Source of the DNA: Progne subis subis | Taxonomy: Eukaryota; Chordata; Aves; Passeriformes; Hirundinidae | Assembly: GCA_022316685.1 (NCBI GenBank) | Contig: JAKJHU010000565.1 | Coordinates: 62,001-126,000 of the forward strand | Reading direction: 5' to 3' | DNA length: 64,000 bases | In this document: in pieces, positions 20,860 through 32,000 of the stretch | Position numbering within the stretch: position 1 is the stretch's first letter | Layout: each line of letters opens with the position of its first letter | The notes under the pieces: model-generated | Told to the model about the DNA's origin: nothing | Seen by the model: the letters and a program-made list of their open reading frames with translations, nothing else | Database searches by the model: none | Translations under genes and position numbers: made by a program

Positions 20860-21026
20860 AGGGACAGCAGTTTAAATTTTTTTTATCTTACCCCCCTCAA
20901 AAACTTCCCCAGATACCTGTTTCCCATACCCCTTCTTTTCCTAAAGTTCCCTAGTGCCTAAATAATATGTTGATAGTTTAAACTAGTTTTTCTTTTTAGA
21001 AGCAAACCCCAAAGGACCCCTCTGAG
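20860..21026 (+). other. Gap between cystatin-like ORF and env
   Basis: T/C-rich sequence (ttttttttatcttacccccc) that could serve as a splice-acceptor polypyrimidine tract for env. No ORF. Confidence 0.4.
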
Positions 21027-21788
21027 ATGAGAGGCAGTTACCGTGTCACAGTGATGCGGATGCTCCTCACACTCCTCATGCTCCTCAACATCAAAGCATG
21101 GAAGATCGGACAACCACCAGAAAATGTGTGGGTGACACTTGCCAAGACCCTCCGGCAAGACAGTTTGTGCCTGTCCATGGGCTCCGTCAGCAGTCCTCTG
21201 TCGTCGTGCCTGGTAGGAATCCCATTCGGAATCAACGAGCCATCACCTCCGCATCCCTTTGCAGGGAACTGGCCTGCCCTGCCCACCGCAGAGAAAGGAC
21301 CAGCCCGAGGAGCCTGGGAACAGTGGGTGAAGCTCATACCCAAAGCTACAACAGACGCTCACAAAGAAAACCCAGTAGCAAACTCCGAGTCCCAAGAGCT
21401 TGATCTGCTTGTCTCAGCAAAAGCTAGTCATTGTTTTAATTTTCACTTTCAAAATACGGCCTCTAGTTACAAAAATCAAAGTAAACCCCCTAAACAAAAT
21501 TTTCAATTCGGTCAACAGTGCAACTACACAACAAAAATTCCATTTGACACTTCTGGCTTCCTTATTCCCAGGGCACTTCCCAAGGGTGTGTTCCTGATTT
21601 GCGGCGATAGGGCATGGGCAGGAATCCCTTCCCGCATCCAAGGAGGTCCATGCACCTTTGGCCAACTTACAACACTCACCCCAAACATTACTCTCTTACA
21701 AGAATGGAAACAAAAGAATAAATTTGCCTGTCCAAAAAGATCCTATACCCAATTTGACAAAAATTTTGATGCCACCCTTTTTGATTGG
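21027..21788 (+). pseudogene. env: E4 env, SU part, truncated
   Basis: Own start codons at 21,027 and 21,054, then a signal peptide ([15 protein letters not shown]) and an SU-like ectodomain typical of bird class II ERVs ([25 protein letters not shown]). Potential N-glycosylation sites are present (NYT, NIT). It is open for about 254 codons, then runs into an unrelated LTR at 21,789 and stops at 21,807. The furin site, TM subunit and 3' LTR are all missing, so no membrane-anchored Env can be made. Confidence 0.8.
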
Positions 21789-21953
21789 TGTCCTTGGGTG
21801 ACTTTATGATGCTTGTATCCCCAATTGTCTGTTCTGTTTGTGCTGTGTATTGAATTCTGTGCCTTTAAGATTGGTTCTAAGAGCAAGGAGAAGCACGGAG
21901 TTTGTTTTGAGAAAACTGCCTGACTGCTACACATTCTTCTCCACAAAAAGGAA
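21789..21953 (+). mobile_element. Truncated E5-family LTR fragment
   Basis: The first ~165 bp match the E5 LTR (TGTCCT-GGGT-ACTTTATGATGCTTGTATCCCC). It begins exactly at the LTR 5' TG and is cut off at about 21,953 by satellite sequence. Confidence 0.85.
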
Positions 21954-21954
21954 A

Positions 21955-22902
21955 AATTTTGGAACCGGAGTGATTGTGACCAAATGGACTGAGATGCAAT
22001 GAAAGGCACTGAAAAGGACCAACACTCGCCAAATGAACTCCAAGTCATGTGCTGAAATCCGTCAAGAAATGGAAATAAAAGAAGGAGATGAAAAGAAATC
22101 CAAGAAATGCAAGCTTAAAATGAAAAAGGAAAAAATTTGAAAGAACGTGTAATTACAAAATGAATGTGATTACAAGAAGCACAGGGAAAGGGACAGAGGC
22201 TTACCAAAGTAATCCTAATTGAAATTGCAGTATTTCATTCATTTCCCAAAAGGAAAGTCATCCTTTTGGGAAAGGGAGTGAAATATTAAAATCAGGGAAC
22301 CAATAAGAACAAACACTCAGGAAAGGAGATATGATGAGAAACAGTGTGAATTAAATCAACTGAGATAATTTGGAACTGGAGTAATTATGGCCAAATGGAC
22401 TGAGATGAAATGAGGGGCACTGAAAAGGACCAACACTTGCCAAACGTACTCCAATTCAAATGCTATAATTAGGCAAGAAATGGTAATAAATGAAAGAGAG
22501 GAAAAGAAATGGAAGAAATGCAAACTTAAAATGAAAAAAGGAAAAATTTTGGAAGCATGTGAAAAGCACAAAATGGATAGTATGACAAGAAGTGCAGGGA
22601 AAGGGACAGAAGCTTGCCCAAATAATCTTCATTGAAATGGCAAGATTTCATTCCCTTTGGAAAGTCTTCCTTTCAGGAAAGGGAATGAAAACTTGAAAAC
22701 AGGGAACAAAGTCGAACAAACGCTCAGGAAAGGAGATACAATGAGAAACAGTGTGAATGAAAACAACCAAGAATAGTTGGAACCGGAATGATTAAGAACA
22801 AATGGACTGAGCTGAAATGAGGGGCACTGAAAATGACCAACTTTTGCCAAAGCACTCCAATTCAAATGCTAACATCAGTCAAGAAATAAAAATAAAAGAA
22901 GG
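21955..22902 (+). repeat. ~410-bp tandem satellite, 2.3 units
   Basis: Units begin with TTGGAAC(C/T)GGA at about 21,959, 22,369 and 22,779, giving a period near 410. The sequence is A/G-rich on this strand. The third unit is cut at 22,902 by the following LTR-like sequence. Each unit contains an imperfect inverted repeat around CCTTTTGGGAAAGG. No coding potential. Confidence 0.85.
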
Positions 22903-23540
22903 ATGTTGCGGTTCCTTAAGCGTGGTCTCCACGCTCGCCCGGGCTAGCTCAGGCACCGTGGTGTGGAAAGGTACGGACAGCTGGCCGTGCCAGCTAACCC
23001 GATCCTGTGGGGCCTTGGATCCCACACGACCTCGGCAGCAGGCACAGGTGGTGCAGGGCAACGACGGTGGAGATAGAAATGCAGACTCTGCTGAACGGGT
23101 CACAAGATTTAATTGGAGCCCTGGCGTGGGACCTCCCGACCTCCAGGTAACTGCCTAGGCAGAGACCCCCAGGCTGCTTGCCAGCAGCTTTTATCTGGGG
23201 GTGGAACCAGGAGAAGAGGCAGTGGGTGAGCAAATCAGAGATCAGTGGGGAGGCGTCACATGGATGAATGTTATTTTCATAAACCATACACGAATGCTGA
23301 GGAGGGAACCCCTCTGGATCTGACCTATCACTCAATGCCCTTGGAAGAACTTTCTAGCTCCAGGAGAAGGCCCCAAGATGACAGGCAGACTCCAGAGGAG
23401 GGGGGAGAGGGGGATTGACATATAACGGTTGGAGGGGAGAAGAGCAGGGAAAGATCATTAGGGGGAACAAACTGGGATACATAGAACGAACCATAAATTA
23501 ATAGCACATACAATAAAACCAAACCAAATCCCACACCACT
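22903..23540 (-). mobile_element. Minus-strand LTR-like sequence
   Basis: Starts on the plus strand with TGTTGCGGTTCC inside a satellite unit. Read on the minus strand it has a TATA-like GATAAAAG near 23,195, an AATTAAATC signal near 23,115 and a GC-rich R-U5 ending CGCAACA. The outer boundary is not clear and no target-site duplication was found, so 23,540 is approximate. Confidence 0.5.
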
Positions 23541-24171
23541 ACAGAGCTCCCCACCAGCTCTTTTAAGGTGGTCCCGAGCTTAGACCAGGCTCCCTTGGAG
23601 AAGGAGTTCCAATTATGATAATGCATAAGAAAAAGAAGCCAGCAATAGGAGGCATTCATAAAAGCTCCCATTGGAGTGCCAGCTAAAGGTAAAGGTGCCT
23701 GTAAAACATCTTGTGCACAAGAACTGTGTGGGAAAACAGACTGTGTAAGTATCACGGGGTTGAGCAGGGGGGCAGCTGTACGTTTGTGTGTGTGCAGAAT
23801 ATCTAAAATGGGGGCTGGTAGCCCAGACCCCTGAAGCAAGTGTGAACCTCCCAGTACCGCGTTTTCAGCTCTCCACGAAGAGACTGGCCAGGAATGGAGG
23901 GAAGTGAAAAGAGAAAATGAGTGAGGTTCCCTGGGAGGGACTGGCAGGGAGGGTCCCAGCCCGAGAACCCAGGGGAAGGTCCTTGAGGAGAAGGGAGCGA
24001 TCTGATCACTGGGTGAGGTGAATAAGGAGGGGAGAAATTGAGTCAAGTTCAATTTTCTTTGAGAAGAAAATAGTTGGTAACTTTAGTACGAGACTAAGAG
24101 GGATTGAGAGGGAAAGTGGCTAGAAGGATATAGTCAGGGAAGACAGATTGGGAGAAAGATTGGAATTAGGC
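23541..24171. other. Unassigned region upstream of E1b gag
   Basis: Contains a 184-codon minus-strand open frame (23,498-24,052) with a hydrophobic Trp-rich end that I do not recognise. The plus strand is the expected place of the E1b leader, but no E1-type 5' LTR occurs here, so the E1b 5' end was lost or replaced. Confidence 0.35.
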
Positions 24172-25954
24172 ATGAGACAAACTCTTGGTAAAAGACAAGA
24201 TAGTGCAACAGAATAATAAGTGAGAGGACTGAACCACGAAGTGAGTGAGGGAGACCAAGATTGTCCTGGTACCGGCAGTTTCTTGATTTGTTGCCACCAA
24301 AAATGGGTCCAAGGAAAAGTAACTCCTTAGACCCAGGAGCTGTGAATTATGAAGAAAATTCACAAGAGCCTGGTATACCTGGGAACTGTGAGGGGGGTTC
24401 TCAGAAGGGGAGCATCCCTCAGGACAGTCCACTGGGGATGATGTTACAATACTGGGATGCATGAGAATCTCGAAGAAGAAAAAGTAAGGAGAAAATGATT
24501 AATTATTGTATGTTTGAATGGACAAAGGAAATGATCTGGAAAGATAATTTATACTGGCCAAAGTCTGGATCCTTTGAAGATTTGATTTGCCAGGCTTTGA
24601 ATTTGTACATGAATTCAACAGAGCCTTTTAACCTGGAAGAAAGCAAATATGCTGCTCCGTGGCTTCCCAGAGGAAAGGGTGAATTTGTCACTCGAAGGCA
24701 AGGAATCAAGGATTTTCCATTCTATCCTTTACAAACTAGAAGGCAAGCAGCCAAAAAAGACAGACACGAGCCCTAGGATCCTTTAGATCACCTCCCACCC
24801 CCTTTTAGGCAACCTAATCAGCCCTTTCAACCCCAAGCCCCCGAGGGTCCTCCTGTAAATGCAAACGCACCCCCTATTCAGGAGGAGCCAGTAGCACATA
24901 GAACTAGAGGTGGGGGACAGGGAGAAGTGATGATGAGGATGGGGAAGCAAAAATGGAAGATGGACTACACCCGCTTAGAAAAGTTCCAATGGCAAACCCA
25001 GAACAGAGACCTATTGGTGATGTCAGTGTTCCCCTGAACACAGGGGATGTTAGGGAGTTTAAGAAGGAGATGGGCAGGCTGCTAGAGGATCCTCTTGGAG
25101 TGGCAGAGAGATTAGATCAGTTCTTGGGGCCGAATATATACACCTGGGTGGAACTGCAGTCTATCTTAGGAATCTTGTTTACCACGGAAGAAAGAGAAAT
25201 GATTAGACATTCAGGAATGAGGGTTTGGGATAGAGAATGCCAGGGGCCAGACCAGGGGGATCAGAAATGGCCTATGCAAGATCCAGGTTGGAATAATCAG
25301 AATGAAAGACACAGGCAGAATAGGAGTGATCTCTGGTGGATGATAATCCGAGGAATCTGGGAAGCAGTGCCCAAGGGGCAGAATATAGGGAAAGCTCTAA
25401 GTGAGCACCAAGGGAAGGATGAACCCCTGGCACACTGGTTAGGAAGACGAAGAAAAGCCTTGCAGTTATATTCAGGTGTAGACCCTGATACTGCAGCAGG
25501 ACAGGTCCTTTGGAAAACACAATTTGTAGCTAAGGCCTGGGGGCACATCAGGAAGAAGCTGGAAAAAGGAGAAAATTGGCAGGATAGGGGGCTTCAGGAA
25601 TTGTTCAGAGAAGCACAGAAAGTGTATGTGAGAAGAGATGAGGAGAGGCAAAAGACAAAACCACAGATTTTAATGGCAGCAGTCAAGGAAACACAGACAT
25701 CCATGAATACAGAGAAGTGCTCAGGAAAGAACAAACAACAGAAGAAGGCAGGTCCCACCTCTGGGGATACGAGACCCACGTGTCTTTCCTGTCACCAGAA
25801 AGGACACTTACAAACTTCTTGTCCTACCTCCAGGGGTACAGGAGCCACTTGTTTTTATTGCCACAAAATGGACATCTACAAAAATTATGTAGAAAGAGGC
25901 AGCAAGATGAGAAAATGCTTCAAGAAGACTAGGAGGGTCAGGGGCTCTATTTAA
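24172..25954 (+). pseudogene. gag: E1b gag
   Basis: Begins MRQTL at 24,172; gammaretroviral Gag usually starts M-G-Q-T, so the myristoylated Gly is altered. Matrix spans to about 24,776 with stops near 24,214 and 24,463. A proline-rich segment (HLPPPF, late-domain-like) follows at about 24,790-24,900, then a 333-codon frame (24,953-25,954) that reads as p30 capsid (PLRKVPM... and a long helical core) and nucleocapsid. The nucleocapsid has one good CCHC knuckle (CLSCHQKGHLQTSC, near 25,781) and a second, degraded one (CFYCHK..., near 25,850). Ends TAA overlapping the next ATG. Confidence 0.85.
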
Positions 25955-28316
25955 TGAGGACTGAACACCTAGAAGAGCCCTTGATAAAACTGAAAATAGG
26001 TCCTCAAAATGAAGAAATCACATTTTTGGTGGACACAGAAGCTACTAGGTCCCCAGTAAGAAAACTACCACAAGGATGTGAAGTAAGTTGTGAATGTGTC
26101 CCGGTAATTGGGGTTAAAGGAGAAGGTTTTCAGGTTCCTGTAATTAAAAATGTGCAGATTGAATAGGATAAAAACTTTGGACTGAATGATTTGTTATTAA
26201 TACCTGAGGCTGATAATAATTTATAAGGAAGGGACTTAATAATAGCCTTGGGGATTAAAAGAACACCCTGTGAAAGAAAACTTAAAATCTATTCTTTAAC
26301 TGAAGAAGATAATTTCAAGATTAGCGACACTGTGTGGTATACTGGTGAAGTAGGAAAATTAAACATTCAGCCCATTAGCGTTGAAATACAGAACCCAGAA
26401 ATCCCCATTCGAGTAAAACAATATCCGATATCACTGGAAGGTCAGAAGGGATTGAAACCGGTCGTTGAGAATTGAGTACATCAGGGGGTGTTGGAGTCCT
26501 GTGTGTCACCACATCATACCCCCATCCTGCCGGTAAAGAAGCCTGATGGCAGCTACCGACTAGTGCAGGATCTCAGAGCGGTAAATCAAAGAACCATTAC
26601 CCGCTGTCCAGGAGTAGCTAAGCCAGATACCTCCTAATTACATTTGGTACAGTGTCGTGGATTTAAAGGATGCCTTTTGAACTTGCCCTCTGGATGAGGG
26701 CAGTAGGGATTGCCTTTGAGTGGGAGGACCCAGATACAGGTAGGAGAGAGCAATTAAGGTGAACGGTGCTACCGCAAGGTTTTACAGAGGCACCGAATCT
26801 TTTTGGGAGGGCGTTAGAAAATCTTTGGAAGTATTTTGAGTTACCCAAAGGAATTAAGCTGCTACAGTATGTAAATGATTGGTTAGTAGCAGGAGAAACT
26901 GAAGAGTAAGCTAGAAAGGGTACTATTAAGCTTCTAAATTTTCTGGGAGAAAATGGGCTGAAGATATCAAAGTAAAAATTGCAGTTTGTAGAGTCAGAAG
27001 TGCAGTGTTTAGGTCACTGGATTAGTAAGCAAAAGAAAAAGCTAGACCCTGAAAGGGTTCCAGGAATATTGAACATGGGACCCCCAAAGTCTAAAAGAGA
27101 TATAAAGCAGATTTTGGGTCTTTTGGGTTATTGTAGGCAAGAGAAAGTAGGGTTTAGTAGAAAAGTAAAATTTCTATATGAGAAATTAACTACCAATCAC
27201 TTGAAATGGGATGAAAGGGATCAAGAAAATTCTGAGCAAGTTGAAGAAGCCCTGCTGCAAGCCCTGTACTGAGTCTTCCCAATTTAGACAAGCCTTTTCA
27301 ATAATTTCTTAATACAGTTGATCAAATGGCTTATGAAGTATTGACTCAAGATTAGGCGGGAAGCCAAAAGCCAGTAGAATATTATTCCAAATGATTGGAT
27401 CCAATTAGTAAGAGTTGGCCAACATGCCTACAAGCTCTGGTAGCCACTGCTGTGTTAGTAGAAGAAGCCCGAAAAGTAACCTTTGGGGGCACCACTGTAA
27501 GTGTACACACCCAACAATATTAGGGGAATCCTTGCTAGAGAGGCCAAAATATGGTTAACTGATAGCAGAATATTAAAATATGAGGCTATCTTGATAGACT
27601 CCTCTGAATTAAAGCTGAGAGTGACAAATATACAAAGCCCCACTCAATTCCTTTATGGAGACCCAGGGGAAGAATTAATACATGATTGCACAGAGGTCAT
27701 AGATTTAAAAATAAAAAAAACACCCAGATTTAAGAGAACAAGAATTAAAAAGAGCAGAAAAATTATTTATAGAGGGAACATCCCGAGTGGTAGATGGAAG
27801 AAGGAAATCTGGGTATGCCATAATTCATGGAGAAAAACTGGAAGTGAAAGAATCTGGTCCCCTTAGCCCGTCCTGCTCAGCACAAGACTGTGAACTCTAT
27901 GCATTATTCTGTGCATTGCTGTTATTAAAGGATAGAGAAGGGACCGTATACACCGACTCAAACTATGCCTTTGGGGTAGTGCATACATTTAGAAAAATTT
28001 GGAAAGAAAGAGGACTTATAAACACTCAAAGTAAAGGATTAGTGCACCAAGGATTGATAATTCAAATTCTTAAAGCTTTGAAGAGTCCAAAAAAGATAGC
28101 AGTGGTTCATGTGAAAGGCCACCAGAGGGGGAGAAACATTAAAACAAAAAGGAACGATTTAGCTTATGATAAAGCGAAGAAAGCTGCCCTGAGGGAAATC
28201 AGCAATGTAATTATGACTTTTCAGGAAGCAGGAACACAAAATCAAGTACCACACTTCTCTTTAACAGAAGTAGAAGCCTTGAAAAACCTAGGAGCAACTT
28301 TAAAAGAGGGACAATG
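25954..28316 (+). pseudogene. pol: E1b protease, RT and RNase H; integrase lost
   Basis: Protease active site reads LVDTE near 26,026 (DTG expected, Gly lost). RT shows LPVKKPDGSYRLVQDLR near 26,530 and YVND at about 26,867 where YxDD is catalytic, with many stops. RNase H is the best kept part (27,787-28,190): DGRRKSGYAII, CELYAL, VYTDSNYAFG and HVKGHQRG. After the linker (FQEAGTQNQ) the frame ends at 28,316. The integrase zinc domain and D,D(35)E core are absent; E1c has the same linker and also no recognisable integrase core, so the loss may predate the duplication. Confidence 0.8.
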
Positions 28317-28499
28317 AATTCTCTGTGACAAAACCACAGTTCAAACGGCAGAAAAAGGCAAGAACAACAAAAGATAATGAAAGTAAGATGTGGATATAGT
28401 AGGATACCCAGAAACAACAGAAAAAGAAAAATTGTCTTGCTTAACCTGTTCAGGTTATAAAACTCATTTGATAGTTAACAATTAAATGTTTGTGTTTTG

Positions 28500-28925
28500 T
28501 AATTGCAACTAACTTTAATTTATTAGAAAAATTAGGCATTCTGGATTGGCTGTTGATGGCAACTCCATTGAGTTTGGAGGCAGAACAATGCCAGTGGGAA
28601 GGGATTAGACACTTCCTTGATCAATGGGAACAGCCTGAACTGATTGAAAATCTTTTAAGAGGCCTTGAGCAACTAACATTAACAGATTTCATTGAAGAAT
28701 TACAATTACAGAAAAGAGATTGGAAACACCCCTTACTAAAAGAGTCCAAGAACAAGTAACACACTGGGAGTGTACTAAGCATGGCTTAGAGTGTTGCCCA
28801 TGGGTTTGTGTTATTTGTACGCTTTGCCTTAATTTGCGGTGGAGAATAACAAGAGCAGAAGAAAGAGAGAGAGAATTGATTTGTTTAACTTGCTTAGATG
28901 GTGTCCATGAACAGTTGGTGTCCAC
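28500..28925 (+). pseudogene. E1b accessory ORFs 2a and 2b
   Basis: Two overlapping frames between pol and env. 2a (ATG 28,555 to 28,759; 67 codons) is acidic and Leu-rich (NLLRGLEQLTLTDFIEELQL). 2b (about 28,708-28,925, no ATG) is cysteine-rich: HWEC, CVICTLC, then LICLTC, a pattern that could bind zinc. Lack of an ATG suggests 2b, if ever expressed, used splicing or frameshifting from 2a, with which it overlaps by about 50 bases. Both frames are also open in copy c (58,276-57,906). 2b is truncated here and fused to SU by a deletion at about 28,920. No family recognised. Confidence 0.5.
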
Positions 28926-30747
28926 ACAGTTGGTGTGTGTTAAAAATAGAAAAATGGATTGGGTATGGAAAACATTAGGATTTAACGGACCAGCTCCTTG
29001 TCCTTATAGAGATCAAACCTGTCCTCAATATGAAAACTTTTCTTTGTTTTGAGAAAGATGAGAATAGAAATGATCCAAGTATAGGTATAGGAGGTATAGC
29101 ACTAAGGAAAAAGAAGAAAAACAAAAAGAAACAAACAAAAAATGTAAAAAGGCCATAGGGAAAGAATTAAAGGAACCAGATAAGCTGTATGAACAATTCA
29201 AACAGCAGTATAGCCGCTGGGATTTGACAACGTCAGTTAAGAAACTTTTTGTAGCTTTGATGCAAGAAATTGCTACGGAATTAGGATTATCCAAACGCTG
29301 GATCTGTGGGGGACTTAGAATGGCTGAAAGATGGCTGTGGAGAGGTGAGAGTCTAGCTCCAGAACAATTTTTCAAATGGAATCATACTCAAATTTTCAAG
29401 ACATTAAAACGACCTGAAGGATTGATTTTGAGTTATCAAGTAATTGGAACAGTCTGTATAACTTGAGAAGGAAGGAAATATAATGAAGTAGTAGGATATA
29501 CTCCTTGTATATCTATTTTAGTAGTTAATTTGGATAATAAAACTAAGACCTGGCAACCAAAATCTTTTACTGGGTATTGGGGAATAACAAAGAAAATGAA
29601 TTGTGAGTGGAATAATCAAACTGATTTGTGCTGGCATAAAAGTCCTGGAGCTAACCTCTACCAATCCAAAAAACCCATAAAATCTTATTAGGAACAACAA
29701 GAAAAAACAGAGAGTAAATGGAAAGCCCCTGATGGAATATATTGCATTGGTGGGCAATGAGCATAGAGTGAATTACCTCAAAAGTGGGAGGGAACCTGTA
29801 CCTTAGGAGTTATACGACCCTCCTTCTTTGTCATACCAAGGTCTAGGAGCAATATGCTGGGAACACCACTTGATGAGACTCTGGAAAGGAATAAAAGAGA
29901 TTTAAACCTCGACTTCCCAAAGGCAGGGGGAAACCAGGAATGGGGGGAAGACAAATGGCCTGTAGAAAGAATCATAGCATATTATGACCCAGCAACTTGG
30001 GCTGAGGATGGATCTTGGGGATATAGGACCCCAATTTATCTATTGAATCGGTTGATAAGACTCCAGGCAGTAGTGGAGGTTGTATCAAACCATACTTCTG
30101 ATGCCCTGAAGTTACTGGCCAAGCAGCATTCACAAATGTGAGCATTTGTATATCAAACCAGAATTGCCCTAGATTATCTGTTGGCTGAAGAAGGGGGAGT
30201 TTGAGGAAGATTTAATGAATCTGAGTGCTGTGTGGAGAGAGATGATCATGGGGAAGCCATCACAAAACTTGCTGAAGAAATTCAAAGATTGGCACATGTA
30301 CCTGTTCAAAAGTGGAATTCTATTCTAAAAACGGATTGGTGGGATAACCTCTTTGGAGGAGCCTGGTGGAAGAAGGTGGGATTTATGCTGTTATGTTCTG
30401 GATTAGGATTGTTATTCTTACCATGCATGATTCCATGTCTTATTAGACTAATCCACCCAATGATACAAGGAATGCAAATTACAGCAATGCCCATTGATCC
30501 AGAATTGGCAGCAAAAGGGAAACCAGATACTTTGCTGATATTAAAAGCTAGACCTACTCACACTCAAAAGAAAGGACCCGAAGAGATGTTGACTGAACAT
30601 AAAGAGACTACTCTAGCACAAGAGATGTCAACCAAATTTGAGAAGGAATGTGAAAAGTTTGATGCAGCATGGGAGATGTCAGAAAAATTAGATGCTGAAA
30701 TGAGAGAGTGTGAAAACCTGGATTATTGGGAATATAGAAGAAATTGA
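28926..30747 (+). pseudogene. env: E1b env, 5' deleted
   Basis: The deletion removes the leader, signal anchor and first part of SU. The remainder parallels copies a and c: SU fragment (CVKNRKMDW...), furin-type RNKR near 29,892, TM ectodomain, stop at the first Cys of the CC motif (TGA near 30,200), CC pair, membrane span near 30,380-30,450, then an unusually long charged tail of about 90 residues with helical Glu/Lys repeats. The last 171 codons (30,232-30,747) are open. Stops near 29,465, 29,689, 29,757, 30,139 and 30,200 exclude a full product. Confidence 0.85.
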
Positions 30748-30806
30748 GATTCAGTTTTAATTGAAAAGCATGAATCAATATGATTAAAAAGAGAAATGGG
30801 GGCAAT

Positions 30807-31626
30807 TGTAATAAATGAAAATGTTTCATGCTAATTGTAATTGTATCAATATTTTAAAAATATATATTTTTGAAAATTGGTTTTATAAAGTAGTAAAGGA
30901 AAAAGTAGATGTGATTAGTGTTACAAAGCAGATGGGCCCCTTGGCAGATGCTACATGAGGAAAATAAGATACAGGATGCAGTTTGAGATAAGCAAGAGTT
31001 TCAAAGCTGGATTGGCCAAAGTTGGGACTACTCCAAGGTCGGGAGATGGGCCCTTTGCAGATGTGATGGGATACAGGATGTCTTAAGATAGAAGTGGCCT
31101 TGAGATGGACAAAGTTGGGACTATTCCAAGGCAGGGAGTTTGGGTGGTGGTTTGATCCATGAAATAATTACTTTTTGGAACAAAATGCTTAGTTATGTAT
31201 AACGCAAAGCTTAGCGCGCACATGCAGCCAGTAAGGTTATTCATAGGATGCAAGGAAGATGATGAGCCTTCATCTGAAGAAGACCACCAAAAAGCCAACA
31301 CGACACCCTAACAACAAGTGGAGCATGTGCTATATAGTACAGTGACGTAGATTTTAAGAATTGAAAATAGGAGATTCACAGGAAATATTAATGAATATGT
31401 ATTAGCATAAAATATATAAGTTTAAGTTGGATTACTTTGTTTTGCACGTGAGGTAGGGTGAGAAACCCCCCTCTGTGCCCTGGTCAGTTTTGCTTATGCT
31501 TTATCCAAACAGTACTTATCTTTAATTAATCACTGCTGAAATATTGCATATGCTTGATTATAAAATGCTACTTAAATAAAACTGCATTGTTGCTAAATTC
31601 AACTTCATTGCATATTAAAATAGACA
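30807..31626 (+). mobile_element. E1b 3' LTR
   Basis: 820 bp, TGTAATAAATG to AATAGACA, preceded by the purine tract at 30,786-30,805. AATAAA near 31,574. Closely similar to 2,758-3,582 and to the inverted 54,288-55,111. Confidence 0.8.
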
Positions 31627-31644
31627 TATAGAGCTTCATTTAAA

Positions 31645-31742
31645 ACCCTTCCTTCTTTCCTTCCTTCCTTCCTTTTTCCTTACTTCTTTCTTTATCTTTC
31701 TTTCTTTCTTTTCTTTCTTTTTCTTTCTTTTCTTTTCTTTTC

Positions 31743-31773
<31 letters not shown>

Positions 31774-31948
31774 CTTTTCTTTTCTTTTCTTTTCTTTTCT
31801 TTCTTTTCTCTTTTCTTTTCCTTTCCTTTCTCTTTTCTTTTCTTTTCTTTTCTTTTCTTTTCTTTTCTTTTCTTTTCTTTTCTTTTCTTTTCTTTTCTTT
31901 TCTTTTCTTTTCTTTTCTTTTCTTTTCTTTTCTTTTCTTTCTTTCATT

Positions 31949-31996
<48 letters not shown>

Positions 31997-32000
31997 TTTT
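31645..32000 (+). repeat. Expanded (TTTTC)n/(TTTC)n tract
   Basis: About 355 bp of almost pure pyrimidine, mostly TTTTC with TTTC runs at both ends. Homologous sites in the other E1 copies are under 100 bp. Mirror-symmetric polypurine/polypyrimidine DNA of this length can form triplex (H-DNA). Minus-strand Lys/Glu/Arg open frames here are repeat artefacts. Confidence 0.95.
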
